From positions 946,558 through 1,010,557 of the forward strand of contig CP154955.1 in assembly GCA_039621445.1 (NCBI GenBank): a stretch of 64,000 nt of DNA, read 5' to 3'. Below, piece after piece: positions 29,654 to 41,734 of the stretch. A program made the position numbers and the translations under genes. Each line of letters starts with the position of its first letter. The stretch's first letter is position 1. This DNA comes from Euglena gracilis. Lineage: Eukaryota > Euglenida > Euglenophyceae > Euglenales. Under the pieces are notes generated by a model that worked only from the letters and a program-made list of their open reading frames with translations, did not search any database and was not told the DNA's origin.

Positions 29654-30684
29654 TCCACGAGGGCTTTTTTGTATTTTTTTCTTTGGCCGGTCCATTCCCC
29701 CCAAATGGAGGCGTCCGTCGAGGACAGCACAGACCAGTCGTCTGCGGCTGTCACCGAATTTGTTGGCAGCTTTGCTGGGGTTTGGGCTTCACTAGCCCTG
29801 GCTTGTGCAGCTTTCAGTGCTGTTTTTCTTTCCTCCACTATCTCTGCCACTTGCTCCTCAATTTTTCCAGGATCCTCTGGATTTGGGGTGTTGTGGTGCA
29901 TTTTTTTTGGGGGGGTCTTGTCTTTTTTGGGACCTCAAATACTTCCTGTTCCCCCCCCCCTTCCCCCCTTTGGCTTGGGCAGGGCACAGGGCAGGGCACA
30001 AGGGGGAGAACTTGTGGGGGAAAGGGTCCAATTGTTCCAGCTGGGGGGGCCATTAATTGTGGGACAGTATTGGGCATGTTGCTGCCATTTTGATTTGTAA
30101 CATTTCCAATCAGCAGCAACATGATTTGCAACAGCAGCTGTCGCAGCAGGTCGGTGGGGAGCTGCAGCCCTTGATGGTTGTTGGCTGTTGCACTGGCACT
30201 CATAGTGGGGATGTTCATGCCCATCCGGGTCCCCATTTGGCTGCCCATTTGTGGCCCCATTTGGGGCTGCAGCTGTTGCTGCTGCTGTTGTTTGCTGGGC
30301 AGTCCTTCCAGGCATCCCCTGGGAAATTAAATGTGTGGTGTGTGAGTGGTGGTGTGGGTGTGTGTGTGGTGGACAGGGGAGAGGTAAGGGCTGCTCAGGC
30401 TGCTGCTGTTGCTGGTGGCGGAGGTGGCGGGTGATGTACTTGTGCTGGTGCTTTTGTCTGAGGTAGTCTTCGTAGTCTTCTTCTGCTTGTCGTTTTCTTT
30501 TTCCCGGTCGACCTTCCTCCACCTTGTCGGCCAGGGCTTCAACCTTGCTCGCCAATACCAGCATATTCTGAGCCACCAGGCTCACTTGGTCCAGCACCGA
30601 AGTCAATTTTTTGTTGAGGATGACGTTGTCCAGCGGTACTTCCAGCACAGCTGGTGGGTCTTCTGGGGCCGCCGCCCCCGACAT
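29596..30684 (-). pseudogene. ORF1-like protein, copy 1 (frameshifted)
   Basis: ATG at 30684. The first 100 residues have a likely coiled coil (NVILNKKLTSVLDQVSLVAQ and following heptads), a basic GKRKRQ cluster and a His-rich stretch. In a poly-Gln tract at about 30291 one extra T compared with 57.0 kb shifts the frame; without it the frame continues as in copy 2. Near 29900 a second shift in CCCCCCAAAAAAAA leads to a frame with GKIEEQVAEIVEERKTALKA (another coiled coil) ending about 29600. Coiled coil plus basic region resembles ORF1 proteins of non-LTR elements, but this is a guess; no family is recognised. Confidence 0.5.
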
Positions 30685-31827
30685 GGCGGATATGCGGAGA
30701 TCGAAAAAAAATAGACACTCAGAAAGTGCCTCAGAAAGAAAGCCAAAAATAGCAACTAAATTAGGATTTGGCTCCCAAATTAGGGATCAAAATTGCCAAA
30801 AAAATGCATGATAAATTCCTACAGCGTTTGTAATTAGGAGTGGCCGTTGGATTTCAAGTTTGGCCGCAAGGTCGCCGAGGTTTGGCCGATCTCAAATGGT
30901 GCCTGTTTTCAGTGGGAATCCAGATTTTTTTCAATTGAATCCTTTCAAGTGACCTCACGGAACACGGCGAACTATTTTCCAAATGTCAACATCGACCGGT
31001 GAGCGAACTTTGCAGGTTTTAGCTATTTTTCTTTTCCTCTTTTGTTGTCGTCTGCAGCATTCTCACACGCACTGCAGCGCGTGGCCAATCTGCACTCGTG
31101 ATCTGATCCCTGCAGAAGCATAACTTTTTTCTTTCCATGGCAATGCTGGTGACCAGCTGCTCGTTTCAAAGAGCGTTCCAAATAAATACTTGACCTGTGC
31201 GTGGTCGCTTTCTGTCTTGTGTTGTTCACACAGATTTTTCAAAAAGTCCAATACAATACTGGCATTTCAATTTGTTTTATGCAACCTGAAGCAAATGAAA
31301 AGAAAATTCCTCTACCCAAATGACCAAAACTTTTGTTAACAGCGAGGGGGGGGCAATGGAACCCTGATCTGCGATGGGGAATTTGAAAATTTTTTAATGG
31401 AATTTTTTTCTGGGCCATGGAGCGCAAAAAAAATTTGGTAGGAAAAAACACCAAAATTTTCATCGTCGCCAAGGAGGGTGAAGTTGACCTTCCAAAAGTC
31501 CGCAGCCTTTGATACGGTGCGACGGACCCCCCTTTTCTGGGTTTTGTCAGACGCCCTATTATACTCTGCTAGTAACTGTAGAACTTTCAACTTCTATGAG
31601 ACTTTTTGAGTTATTGGGAGGCATAGGGTTGGGGTTTGGGTTTGGTGGCGATCGGGAAGTCGCCGAACAAGAAATTCGCCATACGAGGATTAATCGAGCC
31701 TTTCCTCAGAAAACTTTGGGCCAAATTGGTGCGGTCGTGCGCGACGGCCTTGCTCAAAAAAAATGGTCAGGGACACTCGTCAGGTTTTCATGTTTGAGGG
31801 GGAGCACGCCGTCGGCCAGCCGTGTGA

Positions 31828-32135
31828 CTCACAAGAAAATGACCCGAGCCACAGCCTTGCAATGCAAAAACAATTTCGCCGCCAATCTCCCTTCAAGGTC
31901 ATGTTCATCGTTGGTGTAGGCTGCATTTTTGCCCATTTGAAGTCATTTTTGTCAATTTTTGTCAATTTTGCCGATTTTGGACTTTTTTGACCAATTTTGA
32001 CCATTTCAGCCTTTTTTGGGGGGGGTCATTCTAGAGCCATTGTGAACGGTTATTGCCTACATAGAATTCGAATGACTAAAAAATGCCCAGCTGATGTCCC
32101 ACTGGCAAAATTTACCTAATAATGGACGAAAAAGG
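31828..32135 (+). repeat. 300-bp direct repeat R3 (copies at 31828, 32224 and 35714)
   Basis: The unit starts GTGACTCACAAGAAAATGAC, continues with GCCGCCAATCTCCCTTCAAG, GTCATGTTCATCGTTGG and GACCAATTTTGACCAT, and ends near GTGAACGGTTAT and an AATGACTAAAAA block. Copies start at 31828, 32224 and 35714, and again in the duplicated segment. GTCGGCCAGCCGTGTG often precedes it. Confidence 0.8.
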
Positions 32136-32589
32136 GCTCAAATATTGTGTGAAATGGTTTCAAGTGACTCAAAATTGTAGCCCCTCTTGATTCCCCAATT
32201 CAAAACGAACATCCGAAATTAAGTTGACTCACAGGAAAATGACCCGAGCCACAGCCTTGCAATGCAGAAACAATTTCGCCGCCAATCTCCCTTCAAGGTC
32301 ATGTTCATCGTTGGTGGAGGCTGCATTTTTGCCCGTTTGAAGTCATTTTTCGTCAATTTTTGTCAATTTTGCCATTTTTGGACTTTTTTGACCAATTTTG
32401 ACCATGTCAGCCTTTTTTGGGGAGGTTATTCTACAGTCATTGTGAAGGGTTATTTGCCTGCATATTATTCGAATGATTAAAAAATGCTCTGCTGGTGTCC
32501 CAGTGGCAAAATTACCTAATAATGGACGAAGGTACCTAATAATGGACAAAAAAAGGCTCAAATATTGTGTGAAATGGTTTCAAATGACC

Positions 32590-33100
32590 CAAAATTTTAC
32601 ACAAAATTAGGCATTTGCCACTCAAAATTAGGAATTTACACATGAAATTAGGAATTTCCTCCTCAAAATTAGGAATTTGCCACTCAAAATTAGGAACTGG
32701 CACGCCAAATTAGGCATTTGCTACCCATATGAGATAGACAACCCGACCCGGCTTCCGTCACGCCGTCGGCCAGCCGTCGGCCAGCCGTGTGCTCCCCCAT
32801 TGTCCGGTCGGGCCTCCCGGGGGCAGGTCGGTGGGACAATAAAGGGGGGGGGGTGGTAGGTGCTGAAATTCAGCAATTTTCACCCCGAAATATGCATTTG
32901 CCACTCATGCCAGCCAAAATTGTGCATTTTCCACATGAAAATGGGATTTTACACCCAAAATTAGGCACTTGCCACTCAAAATTAGGAATTTACACATGAA
33001 ATTAGCACCACTCAAAATTAGGAATTTACACATGAAATTCGGAATTTCCTCCTCAAAATTAGCAATTTCATGCCAAATTAGGCATTTGCTACCCATATGA
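32590..33100 (+). repeat. ATTAGGAAT / ATTAGGCAT short-period repeat
   Basis: Units of roughly 20-25 bp of the form CACTCAAAATTAGGAATTT or CACAAATTAGGCATTTG repeat many times. A second cluster lies at 36100-36410, an inverted one at 37120-37260 and weaker ones at 6125-6300. Not telomeric: the spacing is irregular and the array is internal. Confidence 0.75.
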
Positions 33101-33574
33101 GATAGACAACTTGACCCGGCTTCCGTCACGCCGTCGGCCAGCCGTCGGCCAGCCGTCGGCCAGCCATGTGCTCCCCCTGAGGGTCAGGGCAAGGCTTCGG
33201 CGGCAGGGAGCACTGAAGAACCACCCACCCCAAATCCCTACCCCCAGGGAGTCAAAAGTGCTCGTCCTCCTACGTGCCCGTGGCACTTGCATGGTCCGCC
33301 GAGGGTTCTTCGAACCGAGCGTTGAGGAGCCGGAATATGGTTGAAAAGGTTCGCAAAAACGTAAAAGGCAAAAAATGCAAACAATTTATTTTGATTAAAT
33401 AATAATCATAAAACTTGAATCGAAGTGAATAATTTTTTTCCATTGAGAACACACGGTGCTTTTGATGAAGAATAAAACAGTGTTCAAAATTTTTTTCAGC
33501 GCAAAACAGAGATTTTGCGGAGAAACACCTCCAAATCAACAACAACATTTCTAATTTGAATGCCTGTGATTTTT

Positions 33575-33675
33575 GTTTGCAGATGGAGCCCGACGAGGGC
33601 GACATGCTCCAGCGGCTATGCAAGCAGCACTCCTGGCAGGCAGCCGCAAACGCCCTGCGCCGAGCTGACGCCTGA
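33575..33675 (+). other. Possible small exon, MEPDEGDMLQRLCKQHSW...
   Basis: A 3' splice-like TTTTTGTTTGCAG is followed at once by ATG and 31 codons of natural-looking, acidic-to-basic helical sequence ending TGA. The duplicate at 60308-60407 keeps every codon. It may be a terminal exon or chance. Confidence 0.3.
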
Positions 33676-34339
33676 GACCCATTCATCTTACGCCGGGCTT
33701 TCACTGGGGACCGCTGGCCGCCCTGCCCGGAAGGTCGCCAACCTCCATGTTCATGGCAAGCTGTCACCAGCCAGATGTTACCAGTAGATGGAAGGCTAGG
33801 ACCCCTCCAAAGGCCATCTAAATTTGTTTCTCCTGCTGGTGGGGTCTAACGGCCCAGTGGGGGGTCGGCATGCCGTGGCCAGGTTTCCGGCTGGGGGTGG
33901 GGGTTTGGCGTTCCCGGATGGGGGGGGGGATGGGCGTGGCGAGGGGGTCCCGGATGGGGGGGGGAGGGGTGCGCGGGGGTTTGCCAAGAAAAGGAAGGCC
34001 TGACATAGCGTGGTGAGGGGGTCTGAAAGGGGGGGGTAAAATGGCGTGGAGAGGGGGTCGGTGAAGGGGGGGGGAGGGGTGTGCCGACCCCCCGGTGCTG
34101 AACTACGGCCCAGTTCCCCACGGGGGTGTACGGGTCGCGGGCGGGGTCGGGGGGGGGGTTTCGCGGGGGGAACGTGGTAGTTTTGACAGGTCACATGTGA
34201 CCAGTGTGACCTCACATACAACGTCACATATAACCTTTTTTGGAACTTTTGCATCCAAAAATAGATCCAATTACAGCGTTTGTAATTAGGAGTGGCCGCT
34301 GGGACATAACGGTTGGCCAACCGAATAGGCCAAACCTCC

Positions 34340-34740
34340 TGCAACAGCCAAAATGTGGATGTTCAAGAAGGAATGCAGCTGCTGTGAACCATTGTATTTA
34401 TTTTGCATGCACATGCGACGGCTTGGACTGTTAGGCTTGCTCCGGGGATGCATACCACACAATCTGAGCAATCTGTGGAAACATGCAAGGATGTCTCACA
34501 ATGGGCCCCGCAAAACTTTTTGGCACACCTCCCCTGCCACGCCCCGAAGTGACTGTGGCCACAATTGGAATGAAGCAACTTTGTTTTTCAGGTAATTTAG
34601 TTTTTAATAATCTTGAATTTCCTTCCAGGTGTTCTCACATGATACCAGTGAATGCACAACTAATCGGTAAGCCCATCGAGATCTCACATTGGGATGGGCC
34701 ACCCAGTCTCATGCAGGTAAACTGGTAAACTGCTTTGTTT
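34340..34740 (+). other. Possible exon fragments with splice-like signals
   Basis: TTTTTCAG/GTAATT (about 34592), TTCCTTCCAG/GTG (about 34627) and CATGCAG/GTAAAC (about 34717) look like intron borders. The piece between the last two reads CSHMIPVNAQLIGKPIEISH in one frame. No protein family is recognised. Both duplicate copies are the same here. Confidence 0.25.
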
Positions 34741-35715
34741 GTTTGTTTGTTTCGTCTTTTTTTTTTATACAAATGCTTCGCGGTTGGTTTGGTAAATTTT
34801 GCTTGAATGAAGACAGCCAACCACAGATATCTGGAAAAAGCGAGTCACCTGAGAGGCTTGGCTTGAAGGCCAGTGCTGCATTGCACTCCCCAACAGGCAC
34901 CTTCAGTATGGGAGGCTAGGCACGGCGGGGGGTGGGGGGGGCTGGGGGGGGGGCGAGCGGCCGTGCGGGGGGGAGGGGGGGGGGGGTCCGAGGGGTCCGA
35001 GGGCGGCCGCGCGGGCGGCGCGCATCCTAAAATCGGTGATTTTCGGGTCCAAAAGTGGTCATTTTTTGCCATTTCTGGGCCATTTTTGACCAAAAAAGGG
35101 CTTTTTTGGCCGCGCGCAGAGCGCGCGCCCCCCAAATTTGCCATTTTATGTCCGAAAATGGCCATTTTTGGTCATTTTTGGGCCTCAAAAAAGTCGCGAT
35201 TTTTCACAATTTTTTTTTCTTGGCTATGGTAGGCACAGTGGGGGGAGGGGGGGGTCCAGTGGGGGGGCGGGCGGCCGCGCGGGCGGCCGCGCAGGGGGGG
35301 GGGGAGGGGGGGGCCCGGACCCCCCTGAGCGGCGCGCCTAGCCTCCATTTGGGGTATGGTGGAGAGACACACAAGGGGAGGGGGGGGGTGCAAGTGGAGG
35401 GGAGGCGGGTGTGGAACCCTGCGTCACCCTGTCACACTCGACAATATAATTCAATAATGCAACGCATGCAAGAGCTCCTTGCAGGGCTCCTTGGTTGAAT
35501 ATAGGGATATAAGGATATAGGAAGATATAGGTATAGGTATATAGATATAGGTTTTTTCACCTCCTAATTTGCACGGGTGAACGTTTTTTGACATCGACCG
35601 TCCCACAACCAAGGGCAACCAACAAGGTTGACGGCCTGTTTTTTTTAAACAAAAAAACATGTTTTTTTAATAACAGGGGGAGCACGCCGTCGGCCAGCCG
35701 TCGGCCAGCCGTGTG

Positions 35716-37263
35716 ACTCACAGGAAAATGACCCGAGCCATAGCTCGACAACACAAAAATAATTTCGCCGCCAATCCCCTGTCAAGGTCATGTTCATTGT
35801 TCGTGGAGGCTGCATTTTTGCCCATTTGAAGTCATTTTTCGTCAATTTTTATCAATTTTGCCAATTTTGGGACTTTTTTGACCAATTTTGACCATTTCAG
35901 TCGATTTTGGGGTCATTCCATAGTCATTGTGAAGGAATTTTGCAAAAATTATGAATGACTAAAAATTGTTCAGTTGATGGTCCATTTTCCACAAACTGAC
36001 AAAAATTACCTGTTATGGACGGAAAAATGCTGAAATTTTGTGTGGAACGGTTTCAAGTGACTAAAAATTGCCCAAAGCAACCCCTCTTGTAGGGCTTTGC
36101 ACCCCAACTTAGGCATTAATCACTCAAAATTAGGAATTGGCCCACCAAATCTCCTCAAAATAAGGAACCTTTTCACTAATTAGGAATTTACCACTCAAAA
36201 GAAGGCATTGGCACACCAAACTTGGGATTACCACTCAAAATATCTGCACTTTACACCCAAAATTAGGCATTTGCCACTCAAAATTAGGAATATACACATG
36301 AAAATAGGAATTTGTACCTCAAAAATAGGAATTGGCACACTAAATTAGGAATTTGCCTTCCAAAATTTAGAACAGGCACACCAAATTAGGCATTTGCAAC
36401 TCAACAAAAGCTCAACGACAGGACCCGGCTTCCGCCACGCCGTCGGCCAGCCGTCGGCCAGCCGTGTGCTCCCCCACAAAAAAAACTTGTTTTTTTAAAA
36501 AGATTAAAAAAAAAACGTCATGGAGGGTTTGGGGGAATTTTTTTTGAAATGTTCTTTTTAAGAAAAAAGGTCTTTTTCATCTCTGCAGCTTCGCAGTCCG
36601 TAAGGGGAGTGGTTTTGGACGGGGGGGGGGAAGCGGGGGGACGGGGGGGGAACGCGGGGGGGGGGGAAGCATGGCCCAATTACCCCCGCATGTTTTCTTT
36701 GCCATAACCCAAATTTGTATGTAATTTTCTTTTGGTCGACCAAAAAATGTGCCCGGCCAAAATCTGGGACGGGGGGGGGGCAAGGTTCCCGGGTTGTTTT
36801 TAAACAAGTTGTTTAAAACGGGCTTTTTCCCTGTTTCTAGTGTTTTTTTTAAAAAAAACACCCTTTTTTAAAACAAAAACCGTTTTAAAACCGTTTTTTA
36901 TTCAAAAAGAGAATCGGAAGATGGAAGTTGAGTTTGAAGTGAAGTTCAAGGATCACTTTAAAATTTTGTTCTGGAGCCAAGTTCTAAGTCATCTTTCTAT
37001 TTTTGTCAGTTTTGGGGGTGTCTCCCCCGTGTCCCCCCGCGTCCCACTTTGGAACCAAAATTTTGTTCTCGAGATAGCCAAATTCAGGAGGCCGATTCAT
37101 AATTTCAGGCAAATTTGAGGTTGGTGATTCCTAATTTGGTGTGGGTGATTCCTAACTTGGTGTGGGTGATTCCTAATTTGGGGTGGGTTTGTCCTAATTT
37201 GTTGTGGTAGAATCCTAATTTGGCTAAGATTTTCTCTCGGCAAATTCCTAATTTTACCATCCC
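35716..37263. other. Noncoding: R3 copy, ATTAGG repeats, G-tract element
   Basis: The third R3 copy (35714-36010), ATTAGG units (36100-36410), then a block with CATCTCTGCAGCTTCGCAGT and G tracts (36520-36790) related to 5640-5735 and to 21960-22140, then inverted ATTAGG units. No gene. Confidence 0.6.
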
Positions 37264-37379
37264 AAATATGGCGTCTCCCCCGCGTCCCCCCCCCCCGCCG
37301 TTGCTCCATCAAAATCTAATGCAGCCTTGGTGGATATCAAGCATCGCAAGCGTCTTTTCCCTGAAAAGCCTTTCATAAC

Positions 37380-37790
37380 CACACCCCCCCCCTAAATGAC
37401 CCTCCCCCCCCCCTAGATGACCCCCCTGGGGGGTCATCTAGGGGGGGGTCATTTTTTGCTATAAGGGAGCCTTCACCGAATGCGACGCAGGAGAAATTTA
37501 GGACATCTCACTGCTGGAAGCGGACGTTGCATGCCCCACCAGCAGCAACCAAATCCACGGCCGTGGAACTGGTCGCAACCACCGCCCCTTGAGCCCGGGA
37601 GTCGGGCATTCGGACCCGACAAAAGAAAGAGTAGTCTGCTTCATGGTACTGTGAAACGGACGCCCACGGCAGAGCAATTTTTCAAGTGGGAAAAGTATCC
37701 CCCCCCCTAAATGACCCCCCCCCCTAGATGACCCTTTGGGGGTCCTGAAGCAACATTAATAGGGTCATTTAGGGGGGGGGGTGGTACATA
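37380..37790. repeat. Nested palindromes with C8-10 TAAATGACC / TAGATGACC arms
   Basis: C-tract + TAAATGACC at 37385 faces GGGTCATTTA + G-tract at 37758-37780. Inside, the palindrome CCTAGATGACCCCCC / GGGGGGTCATCTAGG (37417-37448) and a third C-tract copy (37697-37735) occur. It fits a small TIR element with G/C-tract termini, like those at 11887 and 5421. Confidence 0.6.
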
Positions 37791-38529
37791 TAACAAATAT
37801 AGGAGATATAGGAGGAAGTAGAATAGTCGAATAGTGGTCGAATAAGTCGAACAGAGGGAAAAGTGTACAAAACGGCCATCCGGGCCGAAAACGGCCGTAT
37901 CTCGGGCCAGGCGGGGAGTTGTGGGGAAATCAAAATACCGGGGAGCTGGGGTCCCCACGGCCAGCCAGATACCAGCCAGACCTCCTCCTCCTCTTTTTTT
38001 CACCAGCCACCAGCCAGACCTCCTCCTCCTCTTTTCTGCAAGCCACCAGCCACGGCCAGCCGCGGCTGGCCGTGGCTGGCCGCGGCCGGGGCCCCTCCTC
38101 CTTTTTTTCGTGGCTTCAAAAATTATATAGGGCGAAGACCGCACGACGCAACCAGAAGGATTGGGAATGCAAGCATTTTTTTGCGCGTGGGTGCAGGGTT
38201 GGTTGTGGTAAAAACGGGTCGTTTTAAAACACGCGTTTAATTCAGGTTAATACGATCGAGCCCCTGCGCCGTATCCGGCATACCTCTTGAATGCGCTCAT
38301 CTTAGTCATCGAGAAGGAACTTGTATTTGTCCCTGCCGATGTCCACACAGCATGGACGATTGGCAGAAATCACTGCATGAAGTGTATGGATTAAAAACAA
38401 AATTCCCCGGTTCACTCGCAGGAAGTGGACATTTTTTAGTATTAGGTCTTTTTTCCTGAGGTCTTTAATTTCCTTTCAAAATTTTTTGCCTCGCGCAGTT
38501 TTTCCGTGGTGTCCCCCCCCCCGAGGAAG

Positions 38530-38830
38530 AGGAGACTCTCAGACTTCACTGGCCAGGTAAGCCTCTCTTCAATGTTTTTCTGTATGGCTTTATTGTGTCT
38601 TGATTCAAAAATGTTTCTGGTTGGTGCCATTCTGTGCAAGAGATGGACAAATCGGCCACTTTGTTCCTTTTCTCAGGTCATCGTTGAACCACACTGATCA
38701 GATTCGCAGTGGTTATGCCTTCGTGCTGGACTGCCACATTGCCTTCAAGTTGACCACCATCCCAATGAAGATTGACTTGGGCCATGCGTTTGGAACAATC
38801 AGGATTCAGAATTTGCCGAGCATATTCCCA
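38530..38830 (+). pseudogene. eEF1A fragment with intron, second copy
   Basis: SDFTGQ precedes a 120-bp intron (38557-38676, GTAAGC...TTTTCTCAG), then VIV and, with a one-base shift, LNHTDQIRSGYAFVLDCHIA and MKID. The intron is at the same codon as in the copy at 27740-28185 and its sequence is related. It corresponds to the conserved VIVxNHPGQIxxGYxPVLDCHT segment of eEF1A. Broken and partial. Confidence 0.75.
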
Positions 38831-39684
38831 GAGATTTTTTTTCCCTCTCGTTTCAGACCCCAAAAACAAGTCCCATTTTTGACTGAATGTAGAGGGGGGG
38901 AATATTCAACTTGCATAATTTGCATTTTTTTGCCTACTCAGCTGTCGTTTTTCCCCTCCCCAGAAAGTCCCGCCCCCCCCCCCCAAAAGTCCCGCCCCCC
39001 CCCGACATCAGTTCCTGTTTTTCAGTCCCCCCCGAATATCTCCTTCTGCCCGTGACAAATTTTTACTCTTCAATTTTTGGGAAAGTTACGTGACAAATTT
39101 TTACTCCCTCCCCCCCCCCCGCAGTTGGCCCATTTCTCGTGAGAAAAGTTCTATGTGGCTGACGCTGCGGGTTTCTGCCCGCTCTCTGCGACCTGTGCCT
39201 GCGGATTCATCAGTGCGCATGGGCCAGCTGCGGAGTGGAGAGACAGTTGTCTACGACGAGATTAACTTGCGGTTCACAGGGCTCACTTCACCTCCCCCCC
39301 CCCCCCGCAGCACTTAAGTCATCTCCGTCACCAGATAAGAAAAATAGAAAAAAAGAGATGGTGCTTTCCTGTGGAGTCCCTGGAATGGGATTTTTAGTCG
39401 TGGACCCGTGGGGGGGGTGAGGGGTCCCCCCGGTCTGGAAAAAAAAACCACTGTCATCAGAAGCACAGATGTATCAGAAGTGAGCCTTGGCTGCAACCTT
39501 CTGGACGCAGATGAAGGTGCAACGAGTGAGGAAGATCGCCTTCTTACTTGATGAACACGCATTCCCGGGTGTCATAAACACTGCTGGTACAGATGAAATG
39601 TTTCGCAACCGACCGTGTGCTGCACAGACCCGTTTTCCAAAATAGAATTGCCGCTTTTGGTCCTTTTGGGCTCTGAGAGGCGGG

Positions 39685-39795
39685 ATCGTTCCTGTCGTTC
39701 GAGGCCACATAACCACGGCAAATATCCTTGACAGACACGTTCGCCCGGGATTCAGTGTACGACCAACATGCACAGCTCCAATACCAGTACGCATC
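39685..39795 (-). pseudogene. eEF1A fragment, third copy (domain 2)
   Basis: The minus strand reads GIGAVHVGR, then NVSVKDICRGYVASNDRNDP, matching the GIGTVPVGR and NVSVKDIRRGYVASDSKNDP segments of eEF1A. About 40-50 residues that normally separate them are missing and the two parts are in different frames. Confidence 0.7.
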
Positions 39796-40209
39796 AATTC
39801 CTCTGCACATCTGCATGGTTCCACATCCGCTGGACCACGGGGATCATCTCTGCGTCGCATTCACTACAAGTAGCACGAGTGCGCCCATAACACAGGTGAT
39901 ATTTCACGAAGTAATGCCAAACACCATGTGCAGGTCTTCCACCAGGCATTGTGCTGAAAAGGATAAAATATAAGAGGGCGGGATACATGAGTTAGGAATC
40001 AGCTGCCTTCCGCGATCAGAATGTTTGGAAACCACGGCCAGCCAGACCTCCTCCTCCTCTTTCAGATCCTCAACAAAGAATCCAGCCAGACCTCCTCCTC
40101 CTCTAAATCCCCCCAGCCAGCCGTGGCTGGCCATGGCTGGCCAGACCTCCTCCTTTTTTTTGCCAGCCAGCCAGCCGCGGCTAGCCGCGGCTAGCCAGAT
40201 ACCCCAGCT

Positions 40210-40610
40210 CCCGGCAGATGGGGCGTTCCAAGGGCTTCAAATTAGGTCTCCGGACATTTCCTTTGATTTTGCTTCCTTTTGGAGATATTTTGAAAATTGA
40301 CATTTTTTTGGCCAAAATGGCAGAGGGGGGGGTAAAAAGGGGGGGTGGCCAATCCTACCCAGTTTGGACGCCTTCGCGCGTGAATAACTCGGGCGTGGCG
40401 GGGAGTTGAGGGTCAAACCCAGGTGATTCGGAAACTAGGAATCCAGTCGCTTGCGACTGAAAAAAAAATTTTGGGAACGGGGCCGGGATCATGGTGATAA
40501 TCCGCCGGTTCCCGAGGTGGCCCCGAGGGGGGGGGGGAGGGGGGTAAGCATTGGTAAGCATTGGTAACCATTGGTAAGCTTCGCTCTTACCCATAAAGGG
40601 ATAAGAGCTC
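40210..40610 (-). repeat. Dispersed repeats R2 and R1, inverted copy
   Basis: It contains the complement of the R2 unit (40210-40310), then of R1 from GTTATTCACGCGCG to the GAGCTCTTATC end (40605). Same element order as at 54274-54970 when read on the minus strand. Confidence 0.7.
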
Positions 40611-41734
40611 AGCGAACCCCCCCTAATTGTCCCCCCCCCCTCATTGGCTAATTGGGGGTCCGAAGAAGCCCGGCCATTAGCCAAATAGGGGGGGGGTGAG
40701 GGTATGGTTGTGTGTGACAACGCCTTCAGCAAGGGTATCTTGAGGGTTGAAACCCTGTATGTCCCCGTGTCATGGGACATACATATGGACACGGTCTTGG
40801 TCACCCGGTCCCAAGTGAGTGATGCAAGCTTCAGCAAGAAATGGCCAATTGCAATTGTAATGCCATCCACCCCCCCGCCATTATGTACCAGGGTGTGACG
40901 TAGAGCTGAGCTCTTTGGGAGACCACCTGGCCCAGCTAAGCATGCCTGGACTCCGGCGACTTGGCCCGTCGCGGCCTTGCAGCGCCCTGCGGCCCAGATG
41001 ATTGTGCAAGGATCACATATTGAACAATGCAGTGGGTTAGGGTGCCGTCGTGGAAAAACAGAGACGATTGAGTTATTTTGTGGTATACGTAATAATTACA
41101 ATTACATATGTTCTTTTTTGGTGTTAAAAAGCGAAAAAGGGGGTGTCATTATCAATCGGGACGCCTCCGAACAGTTGACGCGGCCCAGGCGTGGTGACCC
41201 CGAGTTTGCACCGCTCCCAGGATTGTTGCCCCTGAAGTGGGGTGACAATGATGGGATGTCATCGGCTTGGGTATCCCCGGCTATGGGTACCGGGGACCCG
41301 CACGGTTGCGGGCGGTTTCCTACCTAGCTATCTTGCCGTGGGCAAGGGGTTAGAATTATGGTTTCGCCTTCTGTTGCAGGTGAGGGTTCAGTCAGAGAAA
41401 AGTTGTTGGGGTTGGTAGGGTTAGGTGTGTTAGCGTTAGTTAGCGAGATGAATTAGTGTGGGGAGAGGGGTTAGGAGGGAGGGGTTTTTAGCAAAAGCGG
41501 CTCTGGCTTTTCCCGTCGGCATGGGTACCGGCGACGTTTGCCATTGGCCAAATTGGAGGATTAGAGTTAGAGGTATTTACACTTCCGGAGTGTCCATTTT
41601 TCGCATTTGCCCCATGGATTGCTGAAGAATACGATTTCATTGAGAACATTCTGACGGACATTGTCAGCAAACAGTGCAATTGATACATGAACATAGCAAC
41701 GTGATTTGTTTCTTGGCTCTTGGGATGCAGCCTA
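40611..41734. other. Intergenic, no gene recognised
   Basis: C/G tracts at 40617-40695, then unique sequence. Short similarities to 5S rRNA (TGGGAGACCACCTGG and AGCTAAGCATGCCTGG, 40918-40953) are in the wrong order for a 5S gene. No domain on either strand. Confidence 0.5.

Larger units (their letters stand above)
30723..35715. other. Noncoding dispersed-repeat region
   Basis: It contains two copies of a 300-bp repeat (31828 and 32224), repeated ATTAGGAAT / ATTAGGCAT units (32590-33090), copies of CGTCGGCCAGCCGTCGGCCAG (about 31811, 32764 and 33127), G tracts at 33900-34160 and 34920-35310, and an ATATAGG simple repeat (35495-35560). No gene is certain. Two possible exons are listed separately. 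Confidence 0.5.
29269..37263. repeat. 8-kb segment present twice (copy 1)
   Basis: It matches 56003-64000 almost base for base, in the same order and orientation, with scattered substitutions and small indels in homopolymer runs. Copy 2 begins directly at a run of 13 N and reaches the end of the window, so the true extent is unknown. An assembly duplicate or separated haplotypes is as likely as a real duplication. Confidence 0.95.
37791..40210. other. Repeat region with eEF1A fragments, no intact gene
   Basis: It holds an R2 end (37860-37940), GGCTGGCCGCGGCC repeats (37945-38100 and 40035-40205), eEF1A fragments (listed) and a C-tract block CCAGAAAGTCCCG...GACAT...GTTCCTG (38960-39050) that also occurs in the TIR transposon at 27305-27375. 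A frame with VRMGQLRSGETVVYDEINLR (39214-39280) has natural composition but no known match. Confidence 0.5.

Noticed and set aside
32590-33100. ATTAGG units as telomeric repeats
   Set aside because: Spacing is irregular, units are 20-25 bp and the clusters are internal and in both orientations.
33810-34344. Pro-rich minus-strand frame of 182 codons
   Set aside because: It runs through G-tract repeats and changes completely between the two copies of the duplicated segment (tract length differences near 60640-60780).
40918-40953. Similarity to 5S rRNA (GGGAGACCACCTGG, AGCTAAGCATGCCTGG)
   Set aside because: The two blocks are in reverse order compared with 5S rRNA and no other 5S feature is present.
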